Source: Anaeramoeba flamelloides
Lineage: Eukaryota > Metamonada > Anaeramoebidae
Direction: 5' to 3'
DNA length: 64,000 nt
Assembly: GCA_027625915.1 (NCBI GenBank)
Contig: JANTQA010000047.1
Coordinates: forward strand, 6,758,001 to 6,822,000
Shown here: one piece after another, positions 36,501-48,355 of the stretch
Layout: every line of letters starts with the position of its first letter
Numbering within the stretch: the stretch's first letter is position 1
Position numbers and translations under genes: made by a program
The notes under the pieces: model-generated
The model's database searches: none
The model's input: only the letters and a program-made list of their open reading frames with translations
Told to the model about the DNA's origin: nothing

Positions 36501-37844
36501 AATACTCAAATTGATCTCCTATTTAAGATCAAATAAAATTTCAATAGAAATAAATATAATTTCTCTACAATCATTTCAACTTTATTTCAATAACCTTAGT
36601 ATAACATATTTTTAGTAAGTTTACAACGATCTTGCAATAAAAAAAAAAATTGTAAATGAATTTGGTGTTAAGAAAAAAACTATTAAAAAATAAGTAAAAA
36701 TAGTGAAAAAATGTGAAAAAATGATTTAAATTTTGGAATTTCCAAAATCTTTTTTTTCTTCAAAAATATATAAAAATCCTTTAAATACATATAATCAACT
36801 AACAATAACTGTACCACTTTGACTGGAAAATGGTTTAGCATTGATTCAAAAATTTTAAATATATGCATTCAACCCCCTTAAAATTACTCTAATTTAACTG
36901 GAAAATGGTTTATGATATTTGCGGAATAAAATTTATTTTTTTAATAAGAAAAAAGAAATTGAATATCTGGTAACACATAAAAGTTATTAACAAAAAAAAA
37001 AAAAAAAATTAAGTTAATGATTTTTGGTAGATATATAAAAATGAATTTTTTATAAATAAGGAATTAAAAATTTTTTATTGTAAGTGATCATTTCTTTGTG
37101 AGTAAGACCTCTTGAATTGAAATTTGTTAGATTGAAAACTTATTGTAATAAGAATAAGATAAATTCGTTATTATGTAGTTCCTAAGGTGTTTTCAAATTT
37201 AAAATTTAGAGTTTTTTTTGATTTCCTAAAAGAAAATTTTTTAATTTGGTTTACTTAGATTTTCGATTCATATTATCAATCTTGAATAATTTGTGAAGCA
37301 AATTGTGGAAAGATATTTCTAAAAAATTTTTTCAATAAATATTTTTGATCATCAAAATAAATATTTAAAAAAATTGTTTTCATATTTGGAATCAAAAAAT
37401 TTATTGCCAAATAAAAAAAAATGATAAAAATAAAAATTTTAAAAAAAGTAATTCGAAAAAAAATATTTCACACCCAAAAATAAATCTATAGAATCAATTA
37501 AAATAATTTATATAATTAGAAGTGCAAATTCAAAAAAATTACACACTTATTTGGTTTGTTACCAACAAATTTTTAAAAAATAAATTAATTTTTCACCAGT
37601 AAACTAAAGTTTAAAAAAAGACTGATTCCATAAAATAGAAAAGTATAAGTTATATTGTTAAAACTTATTGTGTTCATTCTCCGCAAACTTAATAATTTTC
37701 AAAAAAAATGAACTTGGTTCAAAAAAAAAAATAATTTGGGAAAAGGAGGAATATATAAATATTAAATATATTTAAACTTTTTTTGTAAATCTTTAAACGA
37801 TAAAAAGTAAAGAAAAATCCAATATTCAAATTTGAAATGATCTA
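33568..37844. other. Long convergent intergenic region
   Basis: 4.3 kb between the 3' ends of the flippase (+) and CDC7-like (-) genes. No coding frame stands out on either strand. It holds eroded repeats, notably family D units at 35860-36745, and A/T homopolymers. Confidence 0.55.
35860..36745. repeat. Two tandem units of dispersed repeat family D
   Basis: Units near 35860-36260 and 36350-36745 share an order of words (AAAACTCAAATTATTC/AAAACCAATAT.., AAGATCAAA, TTCAATAACACTTGAATAGAACAT-like, TGCAAATGAATTAA). The same order recurs at 61780-62165 and, inverted, at 10300-10541. Strongly diverged and non-coding. Confidence 0.5.
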
Positions 37845-40800
37845 TTAATCTTCTCCAAAGGCTAATTTACAAAAAGGATGTTTTAAGGCCTCTTCGGCTG
37901 TTATTCTTTTTCTGTAATCCACCTCTAGCAATCGTTCTAACAGGTCAAACGCTGAATTGGGAATATTCATTTCATTAAAATTCAGATTATTTGTTTTACA
38001 TAATTTTTTTAAAGGGACACCTTTTTGCTCCTTATCGTAATATAAATTCCGATCAAGCATTTTGCCAATTTTTTCAATCCTTTTTGTTCCAAAGAGGGCA
38101 ATTAATTCAGCCAAGGCAGTTAAATCGTCATCTGGGTGAAAAAAGGGATATCTTCCAGATAAAAACGATAATAGCATAACCCCTGCAGACCAAATATCAA
38201 TTGATGTTGTTTGCTTTGTAGATTTGAAAAGAATTTCTGGTGAGCGGAATCCTCGAGTTCCCGCTCTTGGCGCACGGAGTGGTAATCTTCGATCTCTTCT
38301 TTTATCTCTGGAATTTGAACCCTGATTATTTTCTCTTTCCTGCTGTATTGTTTTTTTCATCTTTTTGATTTGTTCCTTTTGTGTTTTTTCAATTAATTCA
38401 ATATCAGAGACATATTGCGCAAGTCCAAAATCGATGAGCATCCCCTTGCCAGTTTCAACACAATATAAAAAATTACCTACATTTAGGGATTAATCCGAAA
38501 AACATTACAATATTATTTTTTTTTATTTTTATTATTTTATTAAAAAGAATTGTTTAATAAATTAGCATTAATTATAAATTAAAAGGGTTTAAAAAAGGAT
38601 TGCAATTAAGAAAGTGGTTCAAATAAATAAGAAAGTTAAATATTAAATAGATATAGATAAATGAAATAAGAAGCATTTGAAATTATTTTTGAAAATTTAC
38701 TATTGTATTATTTAATAAAAATAATAAATAATACGATATTTAACAAATTAATTAATTTTCTATTAAATGAGATTTTCTGTAAAAATTATATACATTGGCT
38801 CTTTTCAAAATAACTTGACATACATATAATTTTTAATAAAAAAAAGGTTTTTAACGAATAAAGTCAAATTACAATAAAATACATTAAAACAATAAATCGT
38901 TTTTTATTTTTTTTTTTTTATTTTCCAAAATTTGAGATTAAAATTAAAATTCAATTTTTTATTATTTCGATGGAATCAAAAAACAAAAAGAAAAAAGAAA
39001 AATTAAAAAATTATTTCAATTCTACTTGTTGTTGTTGTTGTTGAAAAAGGACGAAACAATTAAGAAATAGATCTGAAATAATTATGATAGATTTTCATCA
39101 TGGTTATTTTGATTTAAAAGAAAATATTGCAAAATTGTGGATGGAAGAACTATTATGTGATAAACGCAAATTTACGCCATCTTTTTTTTTTAATGTTTTT
39201 AAATCAGAAATATATAATGAAACTGTTGAAATGGAAAATAAATTCTTATACGTTCTTGAACGTAATTTTTTATTAATCTTTTGATTTTATTTTTTTTTAC
39301 ATGATTCATTCCAATTTTCTCAATTTTTATTAGAGCTACTTTATTGAACTAGAAAATGAGAAGTTAAAATTTAAAAATACCTTTTTCAATAATGAAAAAA
39401 AAAAAAAAAAAAAAAAGATTTGTAATCCAGGAATTGGTACTGATTACAACCCCTTACCAAAATATACATTAACATTAGGCAAAGTGGGTTGGTTTTAGAA
39501 AAGTCCAAAAATATAAAATGAATATCTAATTTCTAGTTTTATTTTCTTGAAGAAAAAAAATTTTTTAAATAGTTTATTTCAAGTCTGGAAATCTTGGTCT
39601 GGTTTATTAATCGTTAAGAGTTGTAACCTTGAGAAAATCCCCAAGATGACAATTCATTTTGAAACTACCCATTCGGAGATTTTTGGCAAAAATAATTTTT
39701 TTCCTCCATATGATCATTTTGTTTTAGGGATTATTATTTATATTTTGAAAATTGGTTTCTGAACACACCTTTTTATAAAATCAATTATTTCGATAACCCT
39801 TTCAAAATATATAACATTTTAATTGATCATCAAAGCTCTTATGGTTCGAAAACTTAGGGTAATAAAGTAAAAATGAAAATAAAAAAAAGAAAATAAAAAA
39901 GTCCTAAAATAGTAAAAAAATATACAAATTCGGGTACATAGTGCCCCACTTTTCGGAGTCGTGTCTAGGTTTTTTTTTAATTCAAAAGAATTAAGCAAAA
40001 TCAAAGATTTTACTACATTCTATGAAATTAAAAAAAACTTAACGACAGTGGAATACCAATTTATTAATCACAGTTTGTGGAATCTTATTTTTTACTTCAA
40101 TAATCTTTCTATCGGGTTTTTACTCCTCCTGTTTCAGGAGAAGTGTCGTCAAGTGCCTAGGTTTTCCAGAATTCAAAAGAATAGAGAAAAATCTATATGA
40201 TTTTACTCGATTCTTTTAAATTTTGGAAAACCTAACGGCGGTTTTCTTGAGGTTTTCTGTTTTATTTATAAAATCTATCGATTTTCGTTAGGTTTTTTTT
40301 ACTTTAGAAATAAACCCAAAATTTTAATAAATTTTCGGTTTATTTCTAAAGTAAAAAAAACCTAGAACACTTAACAAATAAATAGAAAACTCAAGAAAAC
40401 CTAACGAAAATCTATCGATTATCCAAATAAACAAAAAACTCAAGAAAACCTAACGGCGCTTTTTTTTAATTTAAGAAATTAAAAGAAAATTTTTGAAATT
40501 TTCTTTTTATTTCTCAAATTAAAAAAAAGCTAAAGACGATTTTCCAGAATTCGAAAGAATTTAGTAAAATCAAGGATTTTACTCAATTCTGTCAAATCCT
40601 GAAAAACCTAACGAAAGTGGATAATTTTTAATTTGGTCATGTAAATGATATAATATTTTTTTACTTTAATATTTTAATTGTTTTTCTTCTCTTTTTTATT
40701 TAGTAAATTTTCTTTGATTACTCCTTTCTCACAATAAATAAATAAATAAATATATAACATTTTATATTTATATTTGATCTCAATTCCTTATGATTGTTAA

Positions 40801-43800
40801 AAACATTTAAAGAATAAGAAATAATTTTTAAAAAAATGAATTTAAAAAACTTCATAAACCTTTTAATTATTGAGTTATTTGTCTATAATTCTTGTTAATT
40901 TTTTTTTAAAAATCTAAATTATATTTTTCTTATTTCTTATTGGAAATTGGTAATTGGCTCATTAAAATAATTTTTCGTTAAAGTAAAGAAAATCGATTTT
41001 TGACCCAATTTATTGCAAAATAAAATATTTGTAAATTCATTGATATATAAATTGGTACATAAAAATTGTTCTGAGAAAAAAATTTTTTAAATTCAATATA
41101 TTTTTGAAAAACAAAACAAAGTACTTTCATTTTCTTTCTTACAAAAATTTGTTGGAGGAATATAGAAAAAAAAATCTTGAAAGTTTCAATAAAAGGGAAT
41201 TTATATCTGAAATTTTCTGTGTTTTACTGAAATATTCCAGAGAAAATTTTCAGTGTAAAATTCTTTCGGGTATATCACTAATTTGCCTTTTAAAAACTAT
41301 CATATTCTTTTAAAAACTTACCAACTTGGTTTAAATTGTTTATATTTGTACCGAAATGCAATCAATGCAGTAACTGTATTTAATTATGCTTTTGTGTGTG
41401 TTTATACACGTGTTTTATGGGGTGCCTATTTGTTAAGTTCGCCCTCTACTGATTTCTTTTTATCATCACTTTCTAATGAATAAAGATAGTTTTTACTAAT
41501 ATTTTGTTTTTTTTTTAAAAATATTTCATTATTTCTTGTAATGTTTTGAAAAAGTATTTGTAACTTTACAAATCGTTGTTATACGTTATTATTTACATGT
41601 TGTTTAGGTTAATTTATATGAATTATTATTTTTATATCAAAATTCCAAAAAAAAATCGGCAAAACTCAACATAACGAATTGCAATAAGAAAAAAATAAAA
41701 TCTTCTCATCTAGTTTTGATGGATCTTACATAAAAAAAAATGAATTAATCTTCAATATAAAATGCCAGGATTCTAAAAATTGAATAATTAACGAAAATGA
41801 TTTAGAATTTCACAAATCAAAAACACAAACAAATATTTTTGGCTCCAAATGTTCCATGAATTTTTGGTATGGGTTGTAATTATTCATTTGAAACAACTAC
41901 TAAAAAAAAAAGAATCACAAGATTTGATTGAATAAAATAAAAAAAAATATATAAGTAAATTTAAAAAACTGAACCAAAAAAATTTTTAATAAAGTCCGAA
42001 AAATAGGACTATCGAAATTTGCCAGCTGTTCCAGAGATAATGTTGAAAACTTTTTTTCTCAGACTGTTTAAAAATGTGTATTGATAATTTTTACTTGTTT
42101 AAAATCAAAAATCCAAATCTAAAAATTAGATTGGCTATTAGAACTAATATTTATTAAAAATTGTCAAATTCGAAAAAAAATGACAAATCAATTTTAATTG
42201 AAAAAATGGAGTGATAAAGTGAACATTTTCAAATATTTTTTGACTTATATTTTTTATTGATCAATAAATGTATCTAAAACGGAAATTCCTCAAAATGGAT
42301 TAATACCTATTGTTAAAATGCTAAAGTCAATTTCGCTTGAATAGGAGAAATCATAGCAACAAAAAAATCCAAAAAATTTAATTTTACTAAAGGTTTACAA
42401 TTACATTTCAAATTTAGTAAATTGAACACTCTTAAATTTTGGTTTTATGCGTTGTTTGGAATTCTATTTTGATTCTAATAATCAGTCTAATTTTTGGACT
42501 TGGATTTTTAATTTTAAATGAAGAGAAAAATAAGTCAAAAAATATTTGAAAATGTTCACTTTATCAACCATTTAACAATTAAAATCGATTTGACAATTTT
42601 TTTTTATGAATAGTCAAATAGAATTCAAAAGAGCAAATTAAACCAAATTTTAAACATGTTCAATTTCCTAAATTTGATTTCTAAATTGAACAGCAATTTC
42701 AAACAGGGTGAGGGCGAGTTATTTTTTAATTGAATTTTAAATTTAGTAAATCTTTGTTATCACTCATTTCAATCCAAACATCTGTTAACATTGAATTTAA
42801 TTTTTAACACCAAAACACAAGATTACAACAGTGACAACGTTCTTCAACATCTTTTTGCTTTTTTACTTTATTTATGTTAAATTTTTATTGAAAAAATTTA
42901 AAAATAATTCCTTTTTGTAAAGGATCTTCACTTAATAACAATAAAAGAAGACTTGAGACAGAAATCACAAAAACAACAATTAACCTTTTCAATTGAAAAG
43001 AGTTTTAACAAAGTTTAATTACTGTTAAATTCAAATTAATAAAATTTCAATTTTATCTCAAAATTTCAATAAGGGAGAGAATAATTAAATTTCTAAAATT
43101 TCCATTTTCTAATTGATTTTAACAAAGACCTTGGCATTTTTCAACTTTTCGGCTAAACAGGATTTTGGGAACTTGAAATAAAAATTTTTATTTCCTAATA
43201 GGAAAACGGAAGTAATTTTCAAATTCGAGGAAAGTTAACTCATCTGCACCGGGTTTGAAATGGCCGTAAAACTTTATAAAATTCACTTTTGATAATTTTG
43301 AATTTTGCATTTTTTGACATTTTCTGGTCCGCTTGATAAAAACTCGAAAGATACATAGTCTGATATAGTTGATAATTCAAAAATAGAAGTAAAGTAATTT
43401 TACCTGGTTTTACATCTCTGTGGACAATATTCTTTGAGTGGACGTGTGCTAAAGATCTTAAGAGAGCAACCATATATTGGGCAATTTGTTTGACATTAAT
43501 TTCATGAAAAAAATCTTTAAAATCATCTGTTTGGAAATAAGTCATTATTAAAGTAATTTGATCTTCATGTCTACAACCACCAAGCAAAGCACACACAGTA
43601 TCGCTTCCTCTTTTGAAAGTTAAGGATCAACAATTTAAAGATTGGGATTTTAGGATCGTGGTTTGGATAGAATAAAAAAAAAAAAACGTTGGTGGAACAA
43701 TTAAAAAAATTTTATTAAATTTCGCTATCTGTTACTGATTTTTGAAATTTAAAATTACACCAATTATTAATTCGTTTTCTTCTTATGAGATACTTTTTTT

Positions 43801-44314
43801 TTAAAATTTGGGATCTGTTGATTTTTCAAGGAGGTTAAGTATGTTTATTTTGATTTTCTTTTTTATTTAAAATGAAAAAAAAAAAGTGTTTTTTTGAGTA
43901 TTATTTGAGTGCTCCACATAATTTTTTTAAATTATGGTGGCTCTTTCTTGTTTTGCTCATCACAACAAAAGTTAATCCTCGAAAATAAAAGAAAAAAAAT
44001 TTCTTTTTTTTTAGCAAACAACTTTGTGTTGTTGGCTTTTGAGTAGAGTTAGATCATATATTTAAAAAAAAGAAAACTAAAAAAAAACTGAATTATATCA
44101 CAAACCGAATTTTATGTATTATTTCCATCTCTCGAAGAATTTTAGTAGGTGAAGAAGTTGGGAATATACGCTTCAGTGCAACAATTCGTCCAGTTGAAAT
44201 TTCTCTTGCTCGAAAAACTCTACTAAATGTACCTTGGCCAATTCGTTCAATTTGGTCAAACTGTTTTTTGAGTTCAACAAACTTTTTGATTTTACTTTTC
44301 TTTTTTTTGCTCAT
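37845..44314 (-). CDS. CDC7-like serine/threonine protein kinase
   Basis: Three exons on the minus strand: 44314-44106, 43609-43404, 38476-37845; 348 residues. Both joins are exact in phase. The first restores EIIHKIRGSDTV. The second restores HRDVKPGNFLYCVETGKGM, the catalytic loop running into the DFG region. CDC7 (with its DBF4 partner) phosphorylates MCM helicase subunits to fire replication origins in the nucleus. Seen: Gly-loop GQGTFS (26-31), Lys48, Glu62 region, catalytic Asp135, DFG Asp154, a short charged kinase insert (about 160-205), then RAGTRGFRSPEIL, DIWSAGVMLLSFLSGRYPFF and the C-lobe ending KHPFCKLAF. The RAGTxGFRxPE block and placement of the insert are typical of CDC7. It is shorter than animal CDC7 because inserts are reduced. 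Intron 2 is 4.9 kb. An alternative is a CDC7-related kinase without DBF4. Confidence 0.88.
39084..39762 (+). pseudogene. Possible eroded receptor-like gene inside the CDC7 intron
   Basis: Plus-strand pieces: 39084-39284 (about 66 residues beginning MIDFHHGYFDLKENIAKLW), a stretch near 39415-39500 (CNPGIGTDYNPLPKYTLTLG), and 39547-39762 with VWKSWSGLLI. The last piece resembles FWKSWPGLMADG in the tail of the receptor-like gene at 16679-19046. Composition is protein-like but no frame or splice model joins them. A decayed paralogue is my best guess, with low confidence. Confidence 0.25.
39955..40625. repeat. Stack of palindromic modules, best copy
   Basis: Consecutive inverted modules separated by CTAACG/CGTTAGG words. 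(1) AGGTTTTCCAGAATTCAAAA with its complement ending in TGGAAAACCTAACG at 40155-40235. (2) GAGGTTTTCTGTTT / AGAAAACTCAAGAAAACC. (3) TTTACTTTAGAAATAAACCC with TTTATTTCTAAAGTAAA at 40288-40352. (4) TTTTTTTTAATTTAAGAAAT with TTTCTCAAATTAAAAAAAA at 40460-40530. (5) another AATTCGAAAG/AATTCT module at 40545-40615. Copies of the same stack are at 225-640 and 13370-13870. No coding. Could be a composite of nested small transposons or a structured repeat. Confidence 0.7.
40730..41100. repeat. Dispersed repeat shared with 62390-62745
   Basis: Same orientation and order of words: CTTATGATTG.TAAAAACATTTAAA, TTATTGAGTTAT../TTGTAGAGTTAT, ATTCTTGTTAA../, GAAATT.GTAATTGG.TCATTTAAA-like. Non-coding; diverged. 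Confidence 0.5.
41283..41483 (+). CDS. Exon-like fragment with a possible TLC-type helix
   Basis: A frame of about 60 residues includes LYLYRNAINAVTVFNYAFVC and YTRVLWGAYLLSS, and ends at TAA. Two features are protein-like: mixed third-position bases unlike the flanks, and an N..F...R.xWGxYL pattern like one helix of TRAM-LAG1-CLN8 (TLC) proteins. No start or upstream exon was found. It lies on the strand opposite the CDC7-like gene, within its intron. It may be a nested gene, a remnant, or chance. Confidence 0.28.
   Translation: MPFKNYHILLKTYQLGLNCLYLYRNAINAVTVFNYAFVCVYTRVLWGAYLLSSPSTDFFLSSLSNE
42100..42700. repeat. Interleaved inverted repeats
   Basis: Three inverted pairs. A: 42106-42150 with 42467-42523 (AAATCCAAATCTAAAAATTAGA type). 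B: 42205-42246 with 42527-42572 (AAAGTGAACATTTTCAAATA type). C: 42413-42450 with 42634-42675 (AAATTTAGTAAATTGAAC type). Pairs A and B keep the order A-B..A'-B' although each is inverted, so this is not one simple hairpin. Confidence 0.55.
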
Positions 44315-46325
44315 TTTTTATTTATTTCCCAAAAAGTTCAAAAAATGATAAAATACTTGACATGAAAAGTTATAATTGAAAAGTTTTTGGACTCTAAAAG
44401 TAAGAAAATTACTGATATTTGAATAATAAATGCGAATATAATTTATACTTCATTTTGAATATTTTTCGATTTATAGAAAAGAGTTTTTATCCAAGTGTTG
44501 GTCTTTTTTGATTTGCTCTAACTTTTTTTTTTTTTGGTTCTTTTTTTCTTTGAAATGTTTCAAAGTGGTGACAAGAATATCAAAAAAAGGGTGAGATATC
44601 AGAGGTGAAGAATGAAAAGATGATAATCAGGTGAAATTTTTTCCATAAAAACCCCAAGCACAAGTGATTTATTTTGAAAATGAATTATGAATTCAAGTTC
44701 TTGAAATATGTAAATAAAAAGAGATTTTATGGGGTATACAGATAATGTTTGTTATTTGAGTTTTTTTTAGATCTGTATTCAACTTAGTATGATTTTTTAT
44801 TTTGTTTTTAACAAATTTTTTTACAATCTGTTTCTGAAATGGGAAATTGGGTATGAAATTAGTAAAGATTCAAAGATATTGATGAACAAATGATCACATA
44901 ATGTTAAAGTATTGTGAAATTTCTTTAATTTTGGTTTTATTTTACTTTCCTGGTCTACAAATTCTAGAGTTAAAAATATCTCTATACTTGCTTTTCTAGA
45001 TTTTTCTTTGATAGTTAGAGTTTTCAAAGAAGTCGGTTATAATTTGTGTTTTAACATAAAAGAGAAATTGAAAATGCAGTGAAATTTTCCCCATGAAGAA
45101 TTCCAATACCTTTATTAAAATTTCAAAAAGTAAGGTAACACCTTCTAATGATTGTTTTTTTTTTTTGATTTGAACTTTTTTAGAGTTACATAATCTATTT
45201 TGTTTGTTCTGGATTTTTTTTTCCAAAAATTGATCTTTTTTGTTACAAAATTGAGTTGTATTTCATTTATAAAAAATTCTCCGTTTTTTTTTATTTTATT
45301 CGTTTCTTACCTTATTTTGAATTTGCAGGCATTTCCACTTGGTATATATATTTTCATATAAAACCCACTCATTAAAAAAATTAATTTTAAAACACCATAA
45401 TTTTTTTTAGTAAAATATTTTTCAATTAAGATAACTTAAATATTGTTTCTAATAAATCAAAGATACTCTAATTTTTTCCAATTGCCTTTCAGTGAAAAAA
45501 TTTTTGGTTTTAATTGTAAAAATAACAACACATTTTCTAATTTTCAAATATTTTTTTTACTTTTTTTTTACGTAATTTTCAAAACAAAAACCAAGTTGAA
45601 AAATAGTTTCAATTATTAGAATTAAAATAAAAGACCAGTCATCAAATTAAATCAAAATTTAATCATGTACAATTTTACAAAATTTTGATATTAAATTATA
45701 AGCCTTGGTAAAATAATTTTTTTTTGGATTTTTTTCTGCAATGATTTTTCATATTCAGGTAAAACAAGCTTTAAGATTATAATAATAGATATTAATTTCA
45801 GTTTAAGAGAAATTTCGGTTTCATATATGTATTTGATCAGTGCAAAATAAGAAGAAAAATTTTTGAAAAAATTTCTCTTTTCACTACCATCTAAAATTAA
45901 AACCGTTTTTCAATTAAAAGTGATTTAACAATTGTTTTAAGTGATGGATTATTATTCTTTCAAAAAATATAAAATAAATAAGGAAAAAATTAAAAATTCA
46001 AAAAATTGGTTTATGAATATTTGATTATTGAATATTTCAAAAAGAATTTCATTAGGCACTTCTGAGAAATGATGAAGTTTTTTATTTTGTTTTCTTGATT
46101 AATTGTAAAAAAAAAAATATTTTTATTGATTATTTATTTTGCATAAATAAACAATAAATAAATAAAATAAATGGTTATAAATTATTTGAACTTCATTATA
46201 TTCTTTGGGAATAAAGTTAAATATTATTTAGTAATTGTTTTCAACAAAAATTATATATCAGATTATAGATACATATATAATATTATCTATACATCAATCA
46301 ATGAAATAATAAAAAAATCTAAGAA
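44315..46325. other. Intergenic region between the CDC7-like and Rab1 genes
   Basis: 5' flank of the CDC7-like gene (to the right of 44314) and 3' flank of Rab1. Ends of the TGGTATTTG-type MITE family lie near 44405-44440 and 45060-45115 in opposite orientation, which may bound a longer relative of about 710 bp. No coding frame is supported. Confidence 0.5.
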
Positions 46326-47766
46326 TTAACAACAACCAGATTTTTTTTCAACCTTTGAGCTACCAACTTGAACGCTTCTTGTTTGTTGAACGTTGTCATT
46401 ATTATTGGTCATTTGTCTTTTTTTGATTTCTTTGGCCATAAGGATAAATGCTTCTTCGACATTCGAAGAATTTTTTGCAGAGGTTTCAATAAATGGAATA
46501 CCAAGTTGGTCAGCAAGTGATTTGGCTGTTTCGTGTTCAACGACTCTTTTTGAGACAAGATCAGATTTGTTACCAACTAAAAGTTTGTTGACATTTTCAC
46601 TTGCATATCGATCAATTTCTTGGAGCCATGTTTTGACGTTATTGAAGGAATCAAGATCTGTGGTATCATAGACAACAATAATACCATGGGCTCCTCTATA
46701 GTATGAAGAAGTAATTGTTCTAAAACGTTCCTGTTTTTTTTGATAAAAAAAAAAAATAAAATAAATAAAATAATGGTACAAAAATTAAAATACAGCCAGC
46801 TGTAATAAGGGTGACGAAATTTAAAAGTTTTGAAAAGTGCTTGTGAAAATAGTTCGTTTTGATGTTTCAAATATGTTTGGAAAAATCATTTTTTTTATCA
46901 GAACTGTTTTTGAAGCAACTTTCCAAAGCTTTTATTTTTTAATCACTTTATTCTCTTGGCTTGATTGTATTCAAAAAAGAAAAATTTTTAATTTTTTGCT
47001 TGAAGAAAGCCACAAAGAAGAAAACAAAGAAAATACTTACTTGTCCTGCTGTGTCCCACTTTAGTTTTTTAAAAAATTTTGGTTTTAGTTTGTGAAGTAA
47101 TTGGGCAGAAACGAAATTAAATGATAGTTTGAGAAAAAAAAAATAAATGATTAAAAATTAAAATAATTCAAAAAAATAAAGGAATAAGAAGAGGGAAAGA
47201 ATTACAATTTGAAGTTTCACTGTTTTTCCATCTAAGTCAATTGTTCTGATTTTGAAATCTACACCCTATTGAGATTTAACAATAAAATATTCACAATTAA
47301 AAAGAAGAATTAAAAATTTAGTGTTTTGGGAAAACAGAACAGAACATATAATAATTTTCAAAAATAAAAAAAAAAAAAGAAAAAAAAAAAAAAAAGAAAA
47401 GATTGTGAATTTAAATCGAATGAAAAATACTTACAATTGTACTAATGTAACTTTCGGTATAAGTGTCGTCCTAAGAGATTAGAAAGTGAAAGAATAAAAA
47501 ATAAAAAGAAAAGAAAAATTTTTTTGAATGTTAACCAAAAAAGAAAACTACAAAAAATTCAAAAGAAAATTTACAGCAAAACGTAACAAAAGACAGGATT
47601 TTCCAACACCACTGTCACCTAATTTTAAGAGAATTAAAAAAAAAAAATCAAAAATTCAACGAAAAGAAACAGAAAAGTTAATTGTGAGAAGTAAAGGAAT
47701 AAAATAAAAAAAAAAAAACAAACCAATCAACAAAAGTTTAAAAAGATAGTCGTATTCTGGGTTCAT
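46326..47766 (-). CDS. Rab1-type small GTPase
   Basis: Six exons on the minus strand: 47766-47724, 47618-47575, 47470-47435, 47265-47206, 47058-47041, 46730-46326; 201 residues. Rab1 controls ER-to-Golgi vesicle tethering and early autophagosome formation. The protein is almost the textbook Rab1: start [16 protein letters not shown]-loop GDSGVGKS (15-22), effector STIGVDF with Thr40, switch [21 protein letters not shown] (62-80), NKSD (121-124), ETSAK (149-153), and a C-terminal Cys-Cys for geranylgeranylation. Exon borders are GT..AG with phases 1, 0, 0, 0, 0. The fifth exon is only 18 bp and encodes exactly W-D-T-A-G-Q. Introns are 105-310 bp, unlike the giant introns of its neighbours. No 5' regulatory signal is recognisable. 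Confidence 0.96.
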
Positions 47767-47987
47767 ATTAGGTTTTGTAAAAAAATATTATAAAAATTTA
47801 ATTGTAAAATAAACAGAAAAAAATGAATTTTTATTGCAAAAAATGTTTTTATTGATTTTTTTTTAATTCCAACACATTATTAAAAAAAAAATTGTTCTAC
47901 AAAAAGATTTGAATAAATTTGTTGTTAGCTTTGATGAGGTTTATCAAAAATTAAAGATATTAAATCTTCACCAAAATAAATTCTATT

Positions 47988-48355
47988 TTATTCAAAACTC
48001 TCTGCAAGTAAAAAACTGAATTGAGAAACCATATTTATCATCTTTTGTTTAGTGCTGTTCTCTGTTTGTTGAGGAAATGAGTATCTGTGATGAAGAATAT
48101 TTTTAAATAAGAGTTTAAAAATGTTTGAAAAATAATTTACAAAATCTGTTGTAATTGATGATTTCCATCCTGATTACTGATACCACAAAATGCGTTATCT
48201 TGAACAGAACTTGAGTAATTTTTGAAATTGCACAAATAAGTGAGCTTCTTTACTTGTACTGTGTTACTAAAAAATATAATCTCAAGATTAAGTGTCTGAG
48301 TACAAAAGACATTTAAAGATTTCTGAGAAATATCTAATTATTTTAAACAATTACT
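47988..48355 (-). CDS. 3' exons of an unrecognised gene (partial)
   Basis: Minus-strand exons: 48266-48141 (42 codons; NNTVQVKKLTYLCNFKNY.. with several Cys and Ser) and 48084-47988 (32 codons; YSFPQQTENSTKQKMINM.., ending at TAA). Borders are AG/GT and the introns are short: 88 bp (48267-48354) and 56 bp (48085-48140). Phases agree at both joins (phase 2). A further exon appears to end at 48355 (..CHTTLIH then GTAATT), but its own acceptor cannot be fixed. An open frame over 48476-48808 could contribute but has skewed composition. I do not recognise the family. The gene would start less than 700 bp from the Rab1 start, on the same strand and upstream of it. Confidence 0.42.

Larger units (their letters stand above)
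38477..43403 (-). other. Giant intron 2 of the CDC7-like gene
   Basis: 4,927 bp, from GTAAAA after HRDVKP to TAG before the next exon. It contains a palindromic-module cluster (39955-40625), repeats shared with 62390-62745, nested inverted repeats (42100-42700) and exon-like plus-strand pieces at 39084-39762 and 41283-41483. Confidence 0.8.
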
